From the NCBI RefSeq assembly GCF_040096225.1, contig NZ_JBBMFC010000003.1, positions 62,001-126,000 on the forward strand: a stretch of DNA of 64,000 nt, in the 5' to 3' direction. Below the pieces are notes generated by a model. It did no database searches. It was not told the DNA's origin and saw only the letters and a program-made list of their open reading frames with translations. Numbering within the stretch: the stretch's first letter is position 1; each line of letters begins with the position of its first letter. Positions 33,622 to 42,334 of the stretch are shown one piece after another. The stretch comes from Hominiventricola aquisgranensis (lineage in GTDB: Bacteria; Bacillota; Clostridia; Lachnospirales; Lachnospiraceae). A program made the translations under genes and the position numbers.

Positions 33622-34929
33622 ATGAAAAAAGCGGCACTGCACAATCTTGGCTGCAAGGTAAATGCATATGAAACAGAAGCGATGCAGGAAATTCTGGAAA
33701 AGCATGGCTATGAGATCGTGCCATTTGGTGAAAAGGCGGATGTCTATCTGATCAATACCTGTAGCGTGACTAATATTGCAGATCGGAAATCCAGACAGAT
33801 GCTTCATCGTGCCAGAAAGATGAATCCGGATGCGGTAGTGATCGCGGCTGGTTGTTATGTGCAGGCGGCAGGGCAGGAACTGCTGCAGGACAGCTCGGTG
33901 GATATTCTGATCGGAAATAATGAAAAAGCCAATCTGCCAGAGATCTTAAAGGCATGGGAGGAAGAACACGATGCTTCCCATATCCATGATCTGACAAGAG
34001 AACACACATATGAGGAACTGAGCCTGTCCCACACAGCAGAGCATACCCGTGCATATATGAAGATCCAGGATGGATGCAATCAGTTCTGTACCTATTGTAT
34101 TATTCCGTATACAAGAGGACGGGTAAGAAGCCGGAAGATCGAAGATATTGAAGCAGAGGCAAAACGTCTGGCAGTGGGTGGTTATAAAGAAATCGTCCTG
34201 ACTGGTATTCATCTGGACTCTTACGGGGTAGATCTGGAAAATGAAAATCTGCTGGATGTGATCCGACGGATCGCGGCGATAGATGGAATCGAACGGATTC
34301 GTCTGGGCTCGCTGGAACCGCGGATCATGACTGAAGAATTTGTGGAAGGGCTGGCATCTGTGAAAGAACTCTGTCCGCATTTTCATCTGTCCATGCAGAG
34401 TGGATGTGACGAGACTTTGAAGCGTATGAACCGAAAATATGATACGGAAGAGTTTCTCGCCTGCTGCGACAGACTGCGGGCTCATTTTGACGAACCGGCA
34501 TTAACCACCGATGTGATCGTTGGATTCCCGGGAGAGACGGAAGAGGAATTTGAGACTACTGTGGAGTTTATTAAGAAGATCCGGTTTTATGAAACTCATG
34601 TGTTCAAATATTCCCGGAGAAAAGGTACCAGAGCAGACCGCATGCCGGACCAGATTCCAGAGCAGATCAAGACAAAGCGCAGTGAAAAACTTCTTGAATT
34701 ACATCGGGAAAACAGTAAAAATTACAGAAACCGTCTGATCGGAACAACCGTGGAAGTGTTGATGGAAGAGGCACAGGAGATTGACGGCATATGCTGGCAG
34801 GTGGGACATACCAGGGAATATGTGAAGGTTGCAGTGCCTCAGGACGAATCTTTAACGAATCAGACAGTGCAGGTTTTCGTAGATGGATTCCGTGACCAGG
34901 AGATGATGCAGGGAAAGTTGCGGAGATGA
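33622..34929 (+). CDS. mtaB: tRNA (t6A37) C2-methylthiotransferase
   Basis: The protein has 435 residues. The N-terminal UPF0004 domain has its three cluster Cys in NLGCKVNAYE, INTCSVT and GCYVQ. The radical-SAM domain has CNQFCTYC, and a C-terminal TRAM-like region follows from ~375. This order and the KVNAYE form distinguish MtaB from MiaB and RimO. It adds a methylthio group to t6A37 of tRNA. A 23-bp tandem duplication straddles the stop (34900-34945), replacing the original last residues LNL by a single Arg. Confidence 0.94.
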   Translation: MKKAALHNLGCKVNAYETEAMQEILEKHGYEIVPFGEKADVYLINTCSVTNIADRKSRQMLHRARKMNPDAVVIAAGCYVQAAGQELLQDSSVDILIGNNEKANLPEILKAWEEEHDASHIHDLTREHTYEELSLSHTAEHTRAYMKIQDGCNQFCTYCIIPYTRGRVRSRKIEDIEAEAKRLAVGGYKEIVLTGIHLDSYGVDLENENLLDVIRRIAAIDGIERIRLGSLEPRIMTEEFVEGLASVKELCPHFHLSMQSGCDETLKRMNRKYDTEEFLACCDRLRAHFDEPALTTDVIVGFPGETEEEFETTVEFIKKIRFYETHVFKYSRRKGTRADRMPDQIPEQIKTKRSEKLLELHRENSKNYRNRLIGTTVEVLMEEAQEIDGICWQVGHTREYVKVAVPQDESLTNQTVQVFVDGFRDQEMMQGKLRR

Positions 34930-34945
34930 TGCAGGGAAAGTTGCG
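34900..34945 (+). repeat. 23-bp perfect tandem duplication at the mtaB stop
   Basis: The unit from 34900 to 34922 is repeated exactly at 34923-34945. The stop TGA at 34927-34929 is created inside the second copy. Confidence 0.95.
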
Positions 34946-35004
34946 GTTGAATTTATAAGAGGATTATAGTAAGATATTGTTAGACTACACGTTAAGGATG
35001 TGTG

Positions 35005-35271
35005 ATGATGAAAAAACTGGATAATACACAATATTTCAAGATACAGTCCGATCAGGAGATCAGGGTGTCAGAAGTTCTTCAGTTAGTATATCAGGCTATG
35101 ACAGAGAAGGGCTATGATCCGGTCAATCAGATCGTAGGGTATATTATGTCGGGAGATCCGACCTACATCACCAGCCACAAAGGCGCAAGAAGTCTCATTA
35201 TGAAGGTAGAGCGGGATGAGCTTGTAGAAGAGCTTTTGCGGGTATATGTGGAGAAAACAGTAAAGGAATAA
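35005..35271 (+). CDS. IreB family regulatory phosphoprotein (DUF965)
   Basis: The protein has 88 residues from the ATG at 35005 (AAGGA 6 bases upstream; the ATG at 35008 is also possible). The sequence MKKLDNTQYFKIQ, EVLQLVYQAMTEKGYDPVNQIVGYIMSGDPTYITSH and ARSLI is the DUF965/IreB signature. In Enterococcus IreB is a substrate of the PASTA kinase IreK and affects cephalosporin resistance; phosphorylated Thr residues lie near the N-terminus, where a Thr (NTQ) is present. The following order (RuvX, DUF1292) is the conserved yrzL-yrrK-yrzB block. Confidence 0.92.
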   Translation: MMKKLDNTQYFKIQSDQEIRVSEVLQLVYQAMTEKGYDPVNQIVGYIMSGDPTYITSHKGARSLIMKVERDELVEELLRVYVEKTVKE

Positions 35272-35277
35272 GAGCGG

Positions 35278-35709
35278 ATGAGAATAATGGGTCTTGATTA
35301 CGGCTCCAAAACAGTTGGAGTCGCTGTCAGTGATGCGCTTCTTCTTACCGCACAGAACATCGAGACAATCTGCCGTGAGCAGGAGAACAAGCTGCGCCGT
35401 ACACTGGCCAGGATCCAGGAATTGTGTCTGGAATACGAGGTAGAAGAGATTGTACTCGGCTTTCCAAAGAATATGAATAATACCACAGGGGACAGGGCTG
35501 AGAAATCGCTGGAATTCGCAGAGATGCTGAAGAAGCGGACAGGTCTGCCTGTTGTCATGTGGGATGAACGTCTGACAACAGTAGCTGCCGAGCAGGTGCT
35601 GATGGAAAGCGGTGTGCGAAGAGAGCATCGGAAAGAGTATGTGGATCAGATCGCTGCATCCATGATTTTGCAGGGATATCTGGATTATCGAAAAAACAGG
35701 AGTGAATAA
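35278..35709 (+). CDS. ruvX: Holliday junction resolvase-like protein YqgF/RuvX
   Basis: The protein has 143 residues with an RNase H-like fold: IMGLDYGSKTVGVAVSD at the N-terminus supplies the first catalytic Asp, VLGFPKNMNNTTGDRA the second region, and MWDERLTTVAAEQVL the third. Family members act in 16S rRNA 5'-end maturation in E. coli and have been linked to Holliday-junction cleavage elsewhere. It is placed 6 bases after ireB and directly abuts the DUF1292 gene. Confidence 0.94.
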   Translation: MRIMGLDYGSKTVGVAVSDALLLTAQNIETICREQENKLRRTLARIQELCLEYEVEEIVLGFPKNMNNTTGDRAEKSLEFAEMLKKRTGLPVVMWDERLTTVAAEQVLMESGVRREHRKEYVDQIAASMILQGYLDYRKNRSE

Positions 35710-35967
35710 ATGGAAAAACTGACCTTTCAGGGGGAAGACGGAACAACCGAAGAATTTTATGTATTAGAACAGACCCGCGTAGGCGGAGTGAACTATCTGC
35801 TGGTAGCAGATTCTGAGGATGAGGATGGAGAATGCCTGATCCTTCGTGATGTTGCCGGTGACGAAGAACGTGAGAGTCTCTATGAGATCGTAGAGGATGA
35901 ACAGGAACAGGAAGGACTATTAGCTGTGTTTGAACAGCTTTTGGACGATGTGGACATCGAACGATAA
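35710..35967 (+). CDS. DUF1292 domain-containing protein
   Basis: The protein has 85 very acidic residues. It begins right after the ruvX stop and has the DUF1292 pattern: TFQGEDGTTEEFYVLEQTRVGGVNYLLVAD, then an acidic stretch and a C-terminal helix EGLLAVFEQLLDDVD. The family (Bacillus YrzB) has no known biochemical role. Its conserved position between ruvX and the MltG/RNase J region makes co-regulation likely. Confidence 0.9.
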   Translation: MEKLTFQGEDGTTEEFYVLEQTRVGGVNYLLVADSEDEDGECLILRDVAGDEERESLYEIVEDEQEQEGLLAVFEQLLDDVDIER

Positions 35968-35998
35968 ATACTATGAATAAAACAGGAGGTTAAATTTT

Positions 35999-37663
35999 TT
36001 GAAAAATGTGAACAACTCAAAATTGCGTATCATTCCGCTGGGCGGCCTGGAACAGATCGGAATGAATATAACTGCTTTCGAATTTGAAGACAGTATAGTT
36101 GTTGTGGACTGCGGTCTGGCATTCCCGGAGGACGATATGCTGGGAATCGACCTGGTGATACCTGATGTGACTTATCTGAAGCAGAATATTGATAAAGTGA
36201 AAGGTTTTGTGATCACTCATGGGCATGAGGATCATATTGGTGCACTTCCTTATATTCTGAAGGATATTAACGTGCCGGTCTATTCCACGAAGCTGACGAT
36301 TGCGCTGATTGAAGGTAAGTTAAAGGAGCACAATATGCTTCGCACCACCAGAAGAAAAGTGGTACGTCATGGACAGTCCATCAATCTGGGGCAGTTCCGT
36401 GTGGAATTTATCAAGACTAATCACAGCATTGCAGATGCATCTGCACTTGCTATCTATTCACCGGCAGGTATTGTAGTACACACCGGTGACTTTAAGGTAG
36501 ATTATACACCGGTATTCGGTGACAGTATCGATCTGCAGAGATTTGGTGAGATTGGTAAAAAGGGTGTTCTTGCGCTCATGTGTGACAGTACCAACGCAGA
36601 GCGTCCGGGCGTTACCATGTCTGAAAAGACCGTAGGGCGTACCATGGATGCACTGTTTGCAGAACATGTGAACTCCAGAATTATCGTTGCGACCTTTGCG
36701 TCCAATGTTGACCGTGTGCAGCAGATCATCAATGCTGCTTATAAGAATAATAAAAAAGTTGTTGTGGAAGGCCGGAGCATGGTCAATGTGATCACTACAG
36801 CAGCGGAACTGGGATATATCCAGATTCCGGATAATACATTGATTGATATTGAGCAGCTTGGCAATTATCCGCCGGAGTCCACGGTACTGATCACTACCGG
36901 AAGTCAGGGAGAGTCAATGGCAGCCCTGTCTCGTATGGCACAGAATCTGCACCGGAAAGTGCATATTATGCCGGGAGATACGGTTATCTTCAGTTCCAAT
37001 CCGATTCCGGGAAATGAAAAGGCAGTTTCCCGCGTAATCAATGAACTGTCAGCAAAAGGTGCCAATGTTATTTTCCAGGATGCGCATGTATCCGGACATG
37101 CCTGCCAGGAGGAGATCAAGCTGATTTATTCGCTGGTACATCCGAAATATGCAATTCCGGTTCATGGTGAATACCGTCATTTGAAAGCCCAGGCAGGTAT
37201 TGCCAGTCAGATGGGTATCGATAAGGAAAATATTTTCGTCCTCCATTCCGGAGATGTGATTGAGATGGACGATAATTCTGCAAAAGTAGTAGATAAAGTA
37301 CACACAGGAGCAATCTTTGTAGATGGACTTGGTGTGGGAGATGTAGGAAATATCGTTATGCGCGACCGTCAGCATCTGGCTGAGGACGGTATTATGATCA
37401 TTGTACTGACCCTGGAAAAACACAGCAATCAGCTGCTCAGTGGACCGGATATTGTGTCCCGCGGATTTGTCTATGTAAGAGAATCTGAGGATCTGATGGA
37501 GCAGGCAAGAGCTGTTGTCTACGATGCTGTGGAGAAATGTCTGGATCGTGGAATCACAGACTGGGGTAAGATGAAGAATATTATGAAGGATTCTCTGGGA
37601 GATTATATCCGTAAGAAGACCAAGAGAAATCCGATGATTCTTCCGATTATTATGGAGGTGTAA
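35999..37663 (+). CDS. rnjA: Ribonuclease J
   Basis: The protein has 554 residues. The start is TTG at 35999, preceded by AGGAGG. It is a metallo-beta-lactamase/beta-CASP RNase: HGHEDHIGALPY holds the zinc ligands, MCDSTNAERPG follows in the beta-CASP region, and HVSGHACQEE and VHGEYRHL carry later ligands. RNase J is both a 5'-to-3' exonuclease and an endonuclease and is central to mRNA turnover in Firmicutes. It is separated from the next gene by just one codon in the same reading frame. Confidence 0.95.
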   Translation: MKNVNNSKLRIIPLGGLEQIGMNITAFEFEDSIVVVDCGLAFPEDDMLGIDLVIPDVTYLKQNIDKVKGFVITHGHEDHIGALPYILKDINVPVYSTKLTIALIEGKLKEHNMLRTTRRKVVRHGQSINLGQFRVEFIKTNHSIADASALAIYSPAGIVVHTGDFKVDYTPVFGDSIDLQRFGEIGKKGVLALMCDSTNAERPGVTMSEKTVGRTMDALFAEHVNSRIIVATFASNVDRVQQIINAAYKNNKKVVVEGRSMVNVITTAAELGYIQIPDNTLIDIEQLGNYPPESTVLITTGSQGESMAALSRMAQNLHRKVHIMPGDTVIFSSNPIPGNEKAVSRVINELSAKGANVIFQDAHVSGHACQEEIKLIYSLVHPKYAIPVHGEYRHLKAQAGIASQMGIDKENIFVLHSGDVIEMDDNSAKVVDKVHTGAIFVDGLGVGDVGNIVMRDRQHLAEDGIMIIVLTLEKHSNQLLSGPDIVSRGFVYVRESEDLMEQARAVVYDAVEKCLDRGITDWGKMKNIMKDSLGDYIRKKTKRNPMILPIIMEV

Positions 37664-37666
37664 ACT

Positions 37667-38116
37667 CTGACCGGAAAGCAGAACAGCCGCCGCAGCGGCA
37701 AAGGACAGAAGAAAAAAAGTAAAAAGAGCAGTACGGAAAGTCTGATGATGTCAGTGGGCATAGGTCTTTTACGTCTGGCGATTGTCTTGCTGGTGATCGC
37801 TGCAATCTGGCGCGTCGGACAGACAGCATATGATTTTGCTTATCATGTCGTTTCAGATGCAGCGGTGGATCCGGAACCGGGACGGGATGTGAAAGTTTCC
37901 GTGACTTCGGATATGGGCAACAAGGAGATCGCAAAGCTGTTGGAGAGCCGTGGTCTGATCACGGACAGCAGAACATTCCAGATTCAGTTGAAGCTGACAG
38001 ATTACGATGATAAACTTAAGCCGGGAACCTACGAACTGAATACATCCATGACACCCAGACGGATCATGAAGATCCTTGCCGGAGAAGAGAAGACCGAGGA
38101 GGATGAAGAATCATGA
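37667..38116 (+). CDS. MltG-like (YceG N-terminal domain) membrane protein, probable CTG start
   Basis: The protein has 149 residues if started at the CTG at 37667, which has GGAGG (37654-37658) 8 bases upstream. An ATG at 37745 would remove the 26-residue Lys/Arg-rich leader (TGKQNSRRSGKGQKKKSKK) and has no ribosome binding site. A membrane helix (~29-50) follows. The outer domain, KVSVTSDMGNKEIAKLLESRGLI and LKPGTYELNTSMTPRRIMKIL, matches the LysM-like N-terminal domain of endolytic transglycosylase MltG. The catalytic domain is missing, so it cannot cleave glycan. Its stop overlaps trmR by 4 bases. Confidence 0.75.
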   Translation: MTGKQNSRRSGKGQKKKSKKSSTESLMMSVGIGLLRLAIVLLVIAAIWRVGQTAYDFAYHVVSDAAVDPEPGRDVKVSVTSDMGNKEIAKLLESRGLITDSRTFQIQLKLTDYDDKLKPGTYELNTSMTPRRIMKILAGEEKTEEDEES

Positions 38117-38775
38117 TCCTTGAGGAGAACAGAACTGCTTCTTACATCCGGTCATTGTATACAGGGAATACAGAACTTCTGGATACCATTGAGCAGGAAG
38201 CACTGCGGGACTATGTACCGATCATTCGGGTGGAGACCCAGAGCCTTTTGAAACTTCTGTTAAAGCAGAAGAAACCCCGGCGGATTCTGGAACTGGGAAC
38301 GGCTGTTGGATTTTCAGCATTGCTCATGTGCGAATATGCACCATCTGACTGCCATGTGACGACTATTGAGAATTATGAAAAGCGCATTCCTGTTGCAAAG
38401 CATAATTTTGAAAGAGCTGGTAAATGTGATCAGATCACATTGCTGGAGGGAGATGCCATGGAGATCATCAAGACTCTTGATGGTCCTTATGATTTTATCT
38501 TTGTGGATGCAGCAAAGGCGCAGTATATCCACTACTTTCCGGAACTGATGCGTCTGCTGGAGCAGGATGGATATCTGGTGTCTGACAATGTGCTGCAGGA
38601 TGGTGATCTGATCCAGTCCCGTTTTGCAGTGGAGAGAAGAAACCGGACAATCCATGCCCGGATGAGAGAATACCTGTACGAACTGACTCACAATCAGGAA
38701 CTGACAACTTCCATTCTTCCGGTCGGAGATGGAGTGGCAGTTTCTGTGAAAGATAGAAAAGAGGAACAATTATGA
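38113..38775 (+). CDS. trmR: tRNA 5-hydroxyuridine methyltransferase (TrmR/YrrM), O-methyltransferase family 3
   Basis: The protein has 220 residues. The SAM site is RILELGTAVGFSALLM, followed by the acidic loop VTTIENYEKR and the metal-site stretch YDFIFVDAAKAQY. In Bacillus, TrmR methylates 5-hydroxyuridine at tRNA position 34 to 5-methoxyuridine. The next gene encodes a TrhP-type U32 protein that makes the hydroxyuridine, and they overlap by 4 bases, which supports this assignment over a generic catechol O-methyltransferase. Confidence 0.88.
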   Translation: MILEENRTASYIRSLYTGNTELLDTIEQEALRDYVPIIRVETQSLLKLLLKQKKPRRILELGTAVGFSALLMCEYAPSDCHVTTIENYEKRIPVAKHNFERAGKCDQITLLEGDAMEIIKTLDGPYDFIFVDAAKAQYIHYFPELMRLLEQDGYLVSDNVLQDGDLIQSRFAVERRNRTIHARMREYLYELTHNQELTTSILPVGDGVAVSVKDRKEEQL

Positions 38776-39995
38776 GATTTCCGGAATTATTGATTCCGGC
38801 CAGCAGCCTGGAAGTGCTGAAGGTTGCGGTCACATTTGGAGCTGATGCAGTCTATGTCGGCGGAGAAGCATTTGGTCTTCGTGCCAAAGCAAAGAATTTC
38901 TCCATGGAGGACATGGCGGAGGGAATTCAGTTTGCCCATGAGCATGGAGTAAAGGTTTATGTGACAGCTAATATTCTGGCACATAACCGGGATCTTGATG
39001 CAGCAAGAGAATATTTCAAAGAATTAAAAGCAATCGGACCGGATGCACTGATCATTTCAGATCCGGGGATGTTCATGATTGCAAGGGAAGTATGCCCGGA
39101 GATCGACATTCATATTTCAACCCAGGCAAATAATGTAAATTATATGACATTTCTGTTCTGGCAGGAACAGGGTGCGGTCCGTGTAGTGACGGGAAGAGAA
39201 CTGTCACTGGAAGAGATCCGTCAGATCAGAGATCATATTCCGGACAGCCTGGAGATTGAGACATTTGTCCACGGCGCCATGTGCATCTCTTATTCTGGAA
39301 GATGTCTGCTCAGCAATTTCTTCACCGGAAGAGATGCCAATCAGGGAGCTTGTACCCATCCCTGCCGTTGGAAATATTCCGTTGTAGAGGAAACCAGACC
39401 GGGAGAATATATGCCGGTTTATGAAAATGAGAGAGGAACTTACATCTTTAATTCCAAAGATCTGTGCATGATCGATCATCTGCCGGATCTGGTGGAAGCA
39501 GGTGTGGATAGCCTGAAGATCGAGGGTCGTATGAAGACTGCACTTTATGTGGCAACGGTGGCAAGAACTTACCGCAAGGCACTGGATGATCTGGCTCAGG
39601 GAAGAGAGGTTTATGAAAAAAATCTTCCATGGTACGAGCAGCAGATCACAGGCTGCACTTATCGAAGATTTACCACCGGATTTTTCTATGGAAAGCCAGA
39701 TGATACTGCGCAGATCTATGACAGCAATACCTATGAAAAGGATTATGTTTATCTGGGAATTACCGGAAAAGCGGATGAAAATGGTGTTTTTGATCTGGAG
39801 CAGAAAAATAAATTTTCTGTGGGCGAGATCATTGAGATCATGAAGCCGGATGGCCGCAACATTGAGACTGTGGTAGAAGGCATCTGGGATCTGGAAGGAA
39901 ATGAGCAGGAGAGTGCTCCACATGCCAGACAGGCATTGAAAGTGAAGCTGCGGGATATTCCTGATGAAATGGATCTGCTCAGAAGAAGCGAATAA
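38772..39995 (+). CDS. trhP: Peptidase U32 family protein, tRNA uridine-34 hydroxylation (TrhP)
   Basis: The protein has 407 residues. The TIM-barrel opening PELLIPASSLEVLKVAVTFGADAVYVGGEAFGLRA and the Cys cluster region (HGAMCISYSGRCLLSNF ... NQGACTHPCRW) are diagnostic for U32 proteins of the YrrO/TrhP group. TrhP needs prephenate and an Fe-S cluster to hydroxylate U34. Bacillus has two genes (yrrN, yrrO); here one full-length gene follows trmR directly, so one protein may do the work. Despite the name, peptidase activity is not indicated. Confidence 0.88.
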   Translation: MRFPELLIPASSLEVLKVAVTFGADAVYVGGEAFGLRAKAKNFSMEDMAEGIQFAHEHGVKVYVTANILAHNRDLDAAREYFKELKAIGPDALIISDPGMFMIAREVCPEIDIHISTQANNVNYMTFLFWQEQGAVRVVTGRELSLEEIRQIRDHIPDSLEIETFVHGAMCISYSGRCLLSNFFTGRDANQGACTHPCRWKYSVVEETRPGEYMPVYENERGTYIFNSKDLCMIDHLPDLVEAGVDSLKIEGRMKTALYVATVARTYRKALDDLAQGREVYEKNLPWYEQQITGCTYRRFTTGFFYGKPDDTAQIYDSNTYEKDYVYLGITGKADENGVFDLEQKNKFSVGEIIEIMKPDGRNIETVVEGIWDLEGNEQESAPHARQALKVKLRDIPDEMDLLRRSE

Positions 39996-40078
39996 AGACA
40001 AATTAAGAAAAAGTGGAAAGGCACTTTCGTGTGGATTTTTACATAAGATGTATTAAATCCGCACTGAGGTGTCTTTTT

Positions 40079-40702
40079 TTGAAAACTTTTCCGAAACCAC
40101 TTACGGCGGAAGAAGAGAAGCAGTATCTTAAACGGCTTCAGAATGGAGATAAAAAGGCACGACAGGTGCTCATCGAGTACAATCTTCGTCTGGTGGCACA
40201 CATTGCAAAAAAGTATCAGATGATGGAAGCAGATATGGAGGAACTGGTCTCCATCGGAGCTGTTGGGCTTATTAAGGCAGTAGATACCTTTGATCAGGAA
40301 AAAGCCAGTAAGCTGGCAACCTATGCAGCCCGTTGTGTGGAAAATGAGATCCTTATGTATCTCCGGGTCCGAAAGAAAATATCCAGAGAATCCTCCTATT
40401 ATGAGCCCATCGGTACAGATAAGGAAGGAAATGAGATCCGACTGCTGGATATTATGGAGAGCCAGGATCCGGAAGCGTTGGATGTGATCGAACTGAAAGA
40501 TGATACCAGGAAGATCTATACCTTATTGGATCGTGTGCTCACTCCCCGGGAAAGACAGGTGCTGATCATGCGTTATGGTCTCTACCAAGGAAAGGAATAT
40601 ACCCAGCGGGAGATTGCAGAAGAATTGGGAATCTCCAGATCTTATATCAGCAGAATTGAGAAAAATGCTCTGCAGCGCCTGCGGGAGCATTTTCAGGATT
40701 GA
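40079..40702 (+). CDS. sigK: Sporulation sigma factor SigK-type
   Basis: The protein has 207 residues from TTG at 40079, which has GAGGTG 8 bases upstream. Landmarks of sigma-K are FPKPLTAEEEKQYL, LIEYNLRLVAHIAKKY, LATYAARCVENEILM, and region 4.2 TQREIAEELGISRSYISRIEKNAL. It would direct late mother-cell transcription. The same frame is open 22 codons upstream to a GTG at 40013, which would add a leader the size of the Bacillus pro-sequence, but no ribosome binding site is seen there. No skin-type insertion interrupts the gene. Confidence 0.85.
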   Translation: MKTFPKPLTAEEEKQYLKRLQNGDKKARQVLIEYNLRLVAHIAKKYQMMEADMEELVSIGAVGLIKAVDTFDQEKASKLATYAARCVENEILMYLRVRKKISRESSYYEPIGTDKEGNEIRLLDIMESQDPEALDVIELKDDTRKIYTLLDRVLTPRERQVLIMRYGLYQGKEYTQREIAEELGISRSYISRIEKNALQRLREHFQD

Positions 40703-40792
40703 GCTCTGAAAAAAATTATGTTATACTGAAATCGTCTAAAATCTGAATGCATATCGCAGCCAGTTCCAAATACAAGATCCAGAAAGGAAAAT

Positions 40793-42334
40793 ATGTTCAG
40801 TACCATATTATCAGCAGCAGTGCTGGGAATCGAGGCATATCCAGTGCAGGTGGAAGCAGATATCTGTGATGGACTGCCTCAGTTTTGCATGGTGGGTGAC
40901 TTGTCACCAGAAGTGAGAGAAGCAGCAGACCGGGTCCGAACAGCTCTTCGGAATACAGGCATCAGCTTTCCGCCGCGTAGAGTGACAGTTAACCTGTCGC
41001 CTGCCAATCTAAGAAAAGAAGGGACCAGGTTTGATCTTCCTGTGGCAGCTGCATTGCTGACTGCACTGGGAGTTCTGCCGCAGGAGTGTTCTGAGGATAG
41101 CATGATCGTAGGCGAAGTGGGGCTGAACGGAGCGGTCCGTCCGGTTCCGGGGATTCTGCAGACGGTTTTGCTGGCATCAGAGCGGGGTGTAAGAAGGTGT
41201 CTGATTCCTGCGGACAACATAGGAGAAGGACAGGCCGTGGCTGGAATGGAGGTCTGGGGCATTCATTCGGTGGAAGAACTGATTGATTGTCTGCTGAAAA
41301 ATAAAGCGCCTGCAGTCAATTTATCAAAATCCCGGATACCAATCACACAAAACAAGCAATTTCCGGAAGATTTCCGGGAGATAAATGGTCAAGAAGCGGT
41401 GCGACGGGCAGCAGAGATCGCTGCTGCAGGGATGCACAATTTTCTGATGGTGGGGAGTCCGGGGGCAGGCAAGACCATGATCGCAAGGCGGATACCTACG
41501 ATTTTGCCCAGTCTTTCGCTGGAGGAAAGTCTGGAGGTGTCCAGAGTGTACAGTGCCTGTGGTCTGATGACCGGAGAACAGGGGCTGGTGGGAGTCAGAC
41601 CCTTTCGTGCCCCTCATCATACAGTCTCGGTATCTGCTTTGGCAGGAGGCGGACGGCATATTCTGCCGGGAGAACTAAGCCTTGCGACCAGAGGTGTGTT
41701 GTTTTTGGATGAACTGCCAGAATTTCATCGAAATGTGCTGGAGACACTTCGGCAGCCTATGGAAGATGGTGTTATCACCATCAGCCGGGCAGATGGGAAA
41801 TATACTTTTCCGGCGCATTTTCAATTGGTGGCTGCAATGAATCCTTGTAAATGTGGTTTTTATCCGGATCGCACCCGCTGCAATTGCCTGCCGGGAGATA
41901 TCAGCCGCTATCTGAAGCGGATCTCTGGCCCGCTTCTGGATCGAATCGATATCTGCACAGAAATCTCACCGGTAGAATATGGAGAACTGACTGGAAAAAG
42001 AGAAAATGAAAGTTCAGAGGCGATTCGAAGTCGGGTGCTGGCGGCACACAGACGTCAGCAGGAACGATACCAGAAGGTGGGGATTCAGTTTAATTCTCAG
42101 TTGACGACCCGTGTAATCCAGAATCTATGTCCTCTGGGAACGGAAGAAACTGGCATTATGGAGCAGGCATTTGAATCTCTGAGACTCAGTGCCAGAGGAT
42201 ATTACAGGATCATCCGGGTGGCCAGAACGATTGCGGATCTGGAAGGAAGCAAGGAGATCCGAACACCTCATCTTCTTGAGGCTGTCGGGTATCGAACCAT
42301 GGATCATAATATCTGGGAGGAACCTTTTGGATGA
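40793..42334 (+). CDS. comM: ComM/YifB family Mg-chelatase-like AAA+ ATPase
   Basis: The protein has 513 residues. The N-terminal ChlI-like domain (VEADICDGLPQFCMVGDLSPEVREA) is followed by the AAA+ module with Walker A GSPGAGKTMIARR and Walker B LFLDELPEF, and the Cys motif MNPCKCGFYPD. ComM is a hexameric helicase that promotes branch migration during natural transformation. The stop overlaps dprA by 4 bases, so the two DNA-processing proteins are coupled. Whether this organism is competent cannot be judged from here. Confidence 0.93.
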   Translation: MFSTILSAAVLGIEAYPVQVEADICDGLPQFCMVGDLSPEVREAADRVRTALRNTGISFPPRRVTVNLSPANLRKEGTRFDLPVAAALLTALGVLPQECSEDSMIVGEVGLNGAVRPVPGILQTVLLASERGVRRCLIPADNIGEGQAVAGMEVWGIHSVEELIDCLLKNKAPAVNLSKSRIPITQNKQFPEDFREINGQEAVRRAAEIAAAGMHNFLMVGSPGAGKTMIARRIPTILPSLSLEESLEVSRVYSACGLMTGEQGLVGVRPFRAPHHTVSVSALAGGGRHILPGELSLATRGVLFLDELPEFHRNVLETLRQPMEDGVITISRADGKYTFPAHFQLVAAMNPCKCGFYPDRTRCNCLPGDISRYLKRISGPLLDRIDICTEISPVEYGELTGKRENESSEAIRSRVLAAHRRQQERYQKVGIQFNSQLTTRVIQNLCPLGTEETGIMEQAFESLRLSARGYYRIIRVARTIADLEGSKEIRTPHLLEAVGYRTMDHNIWEEPFG

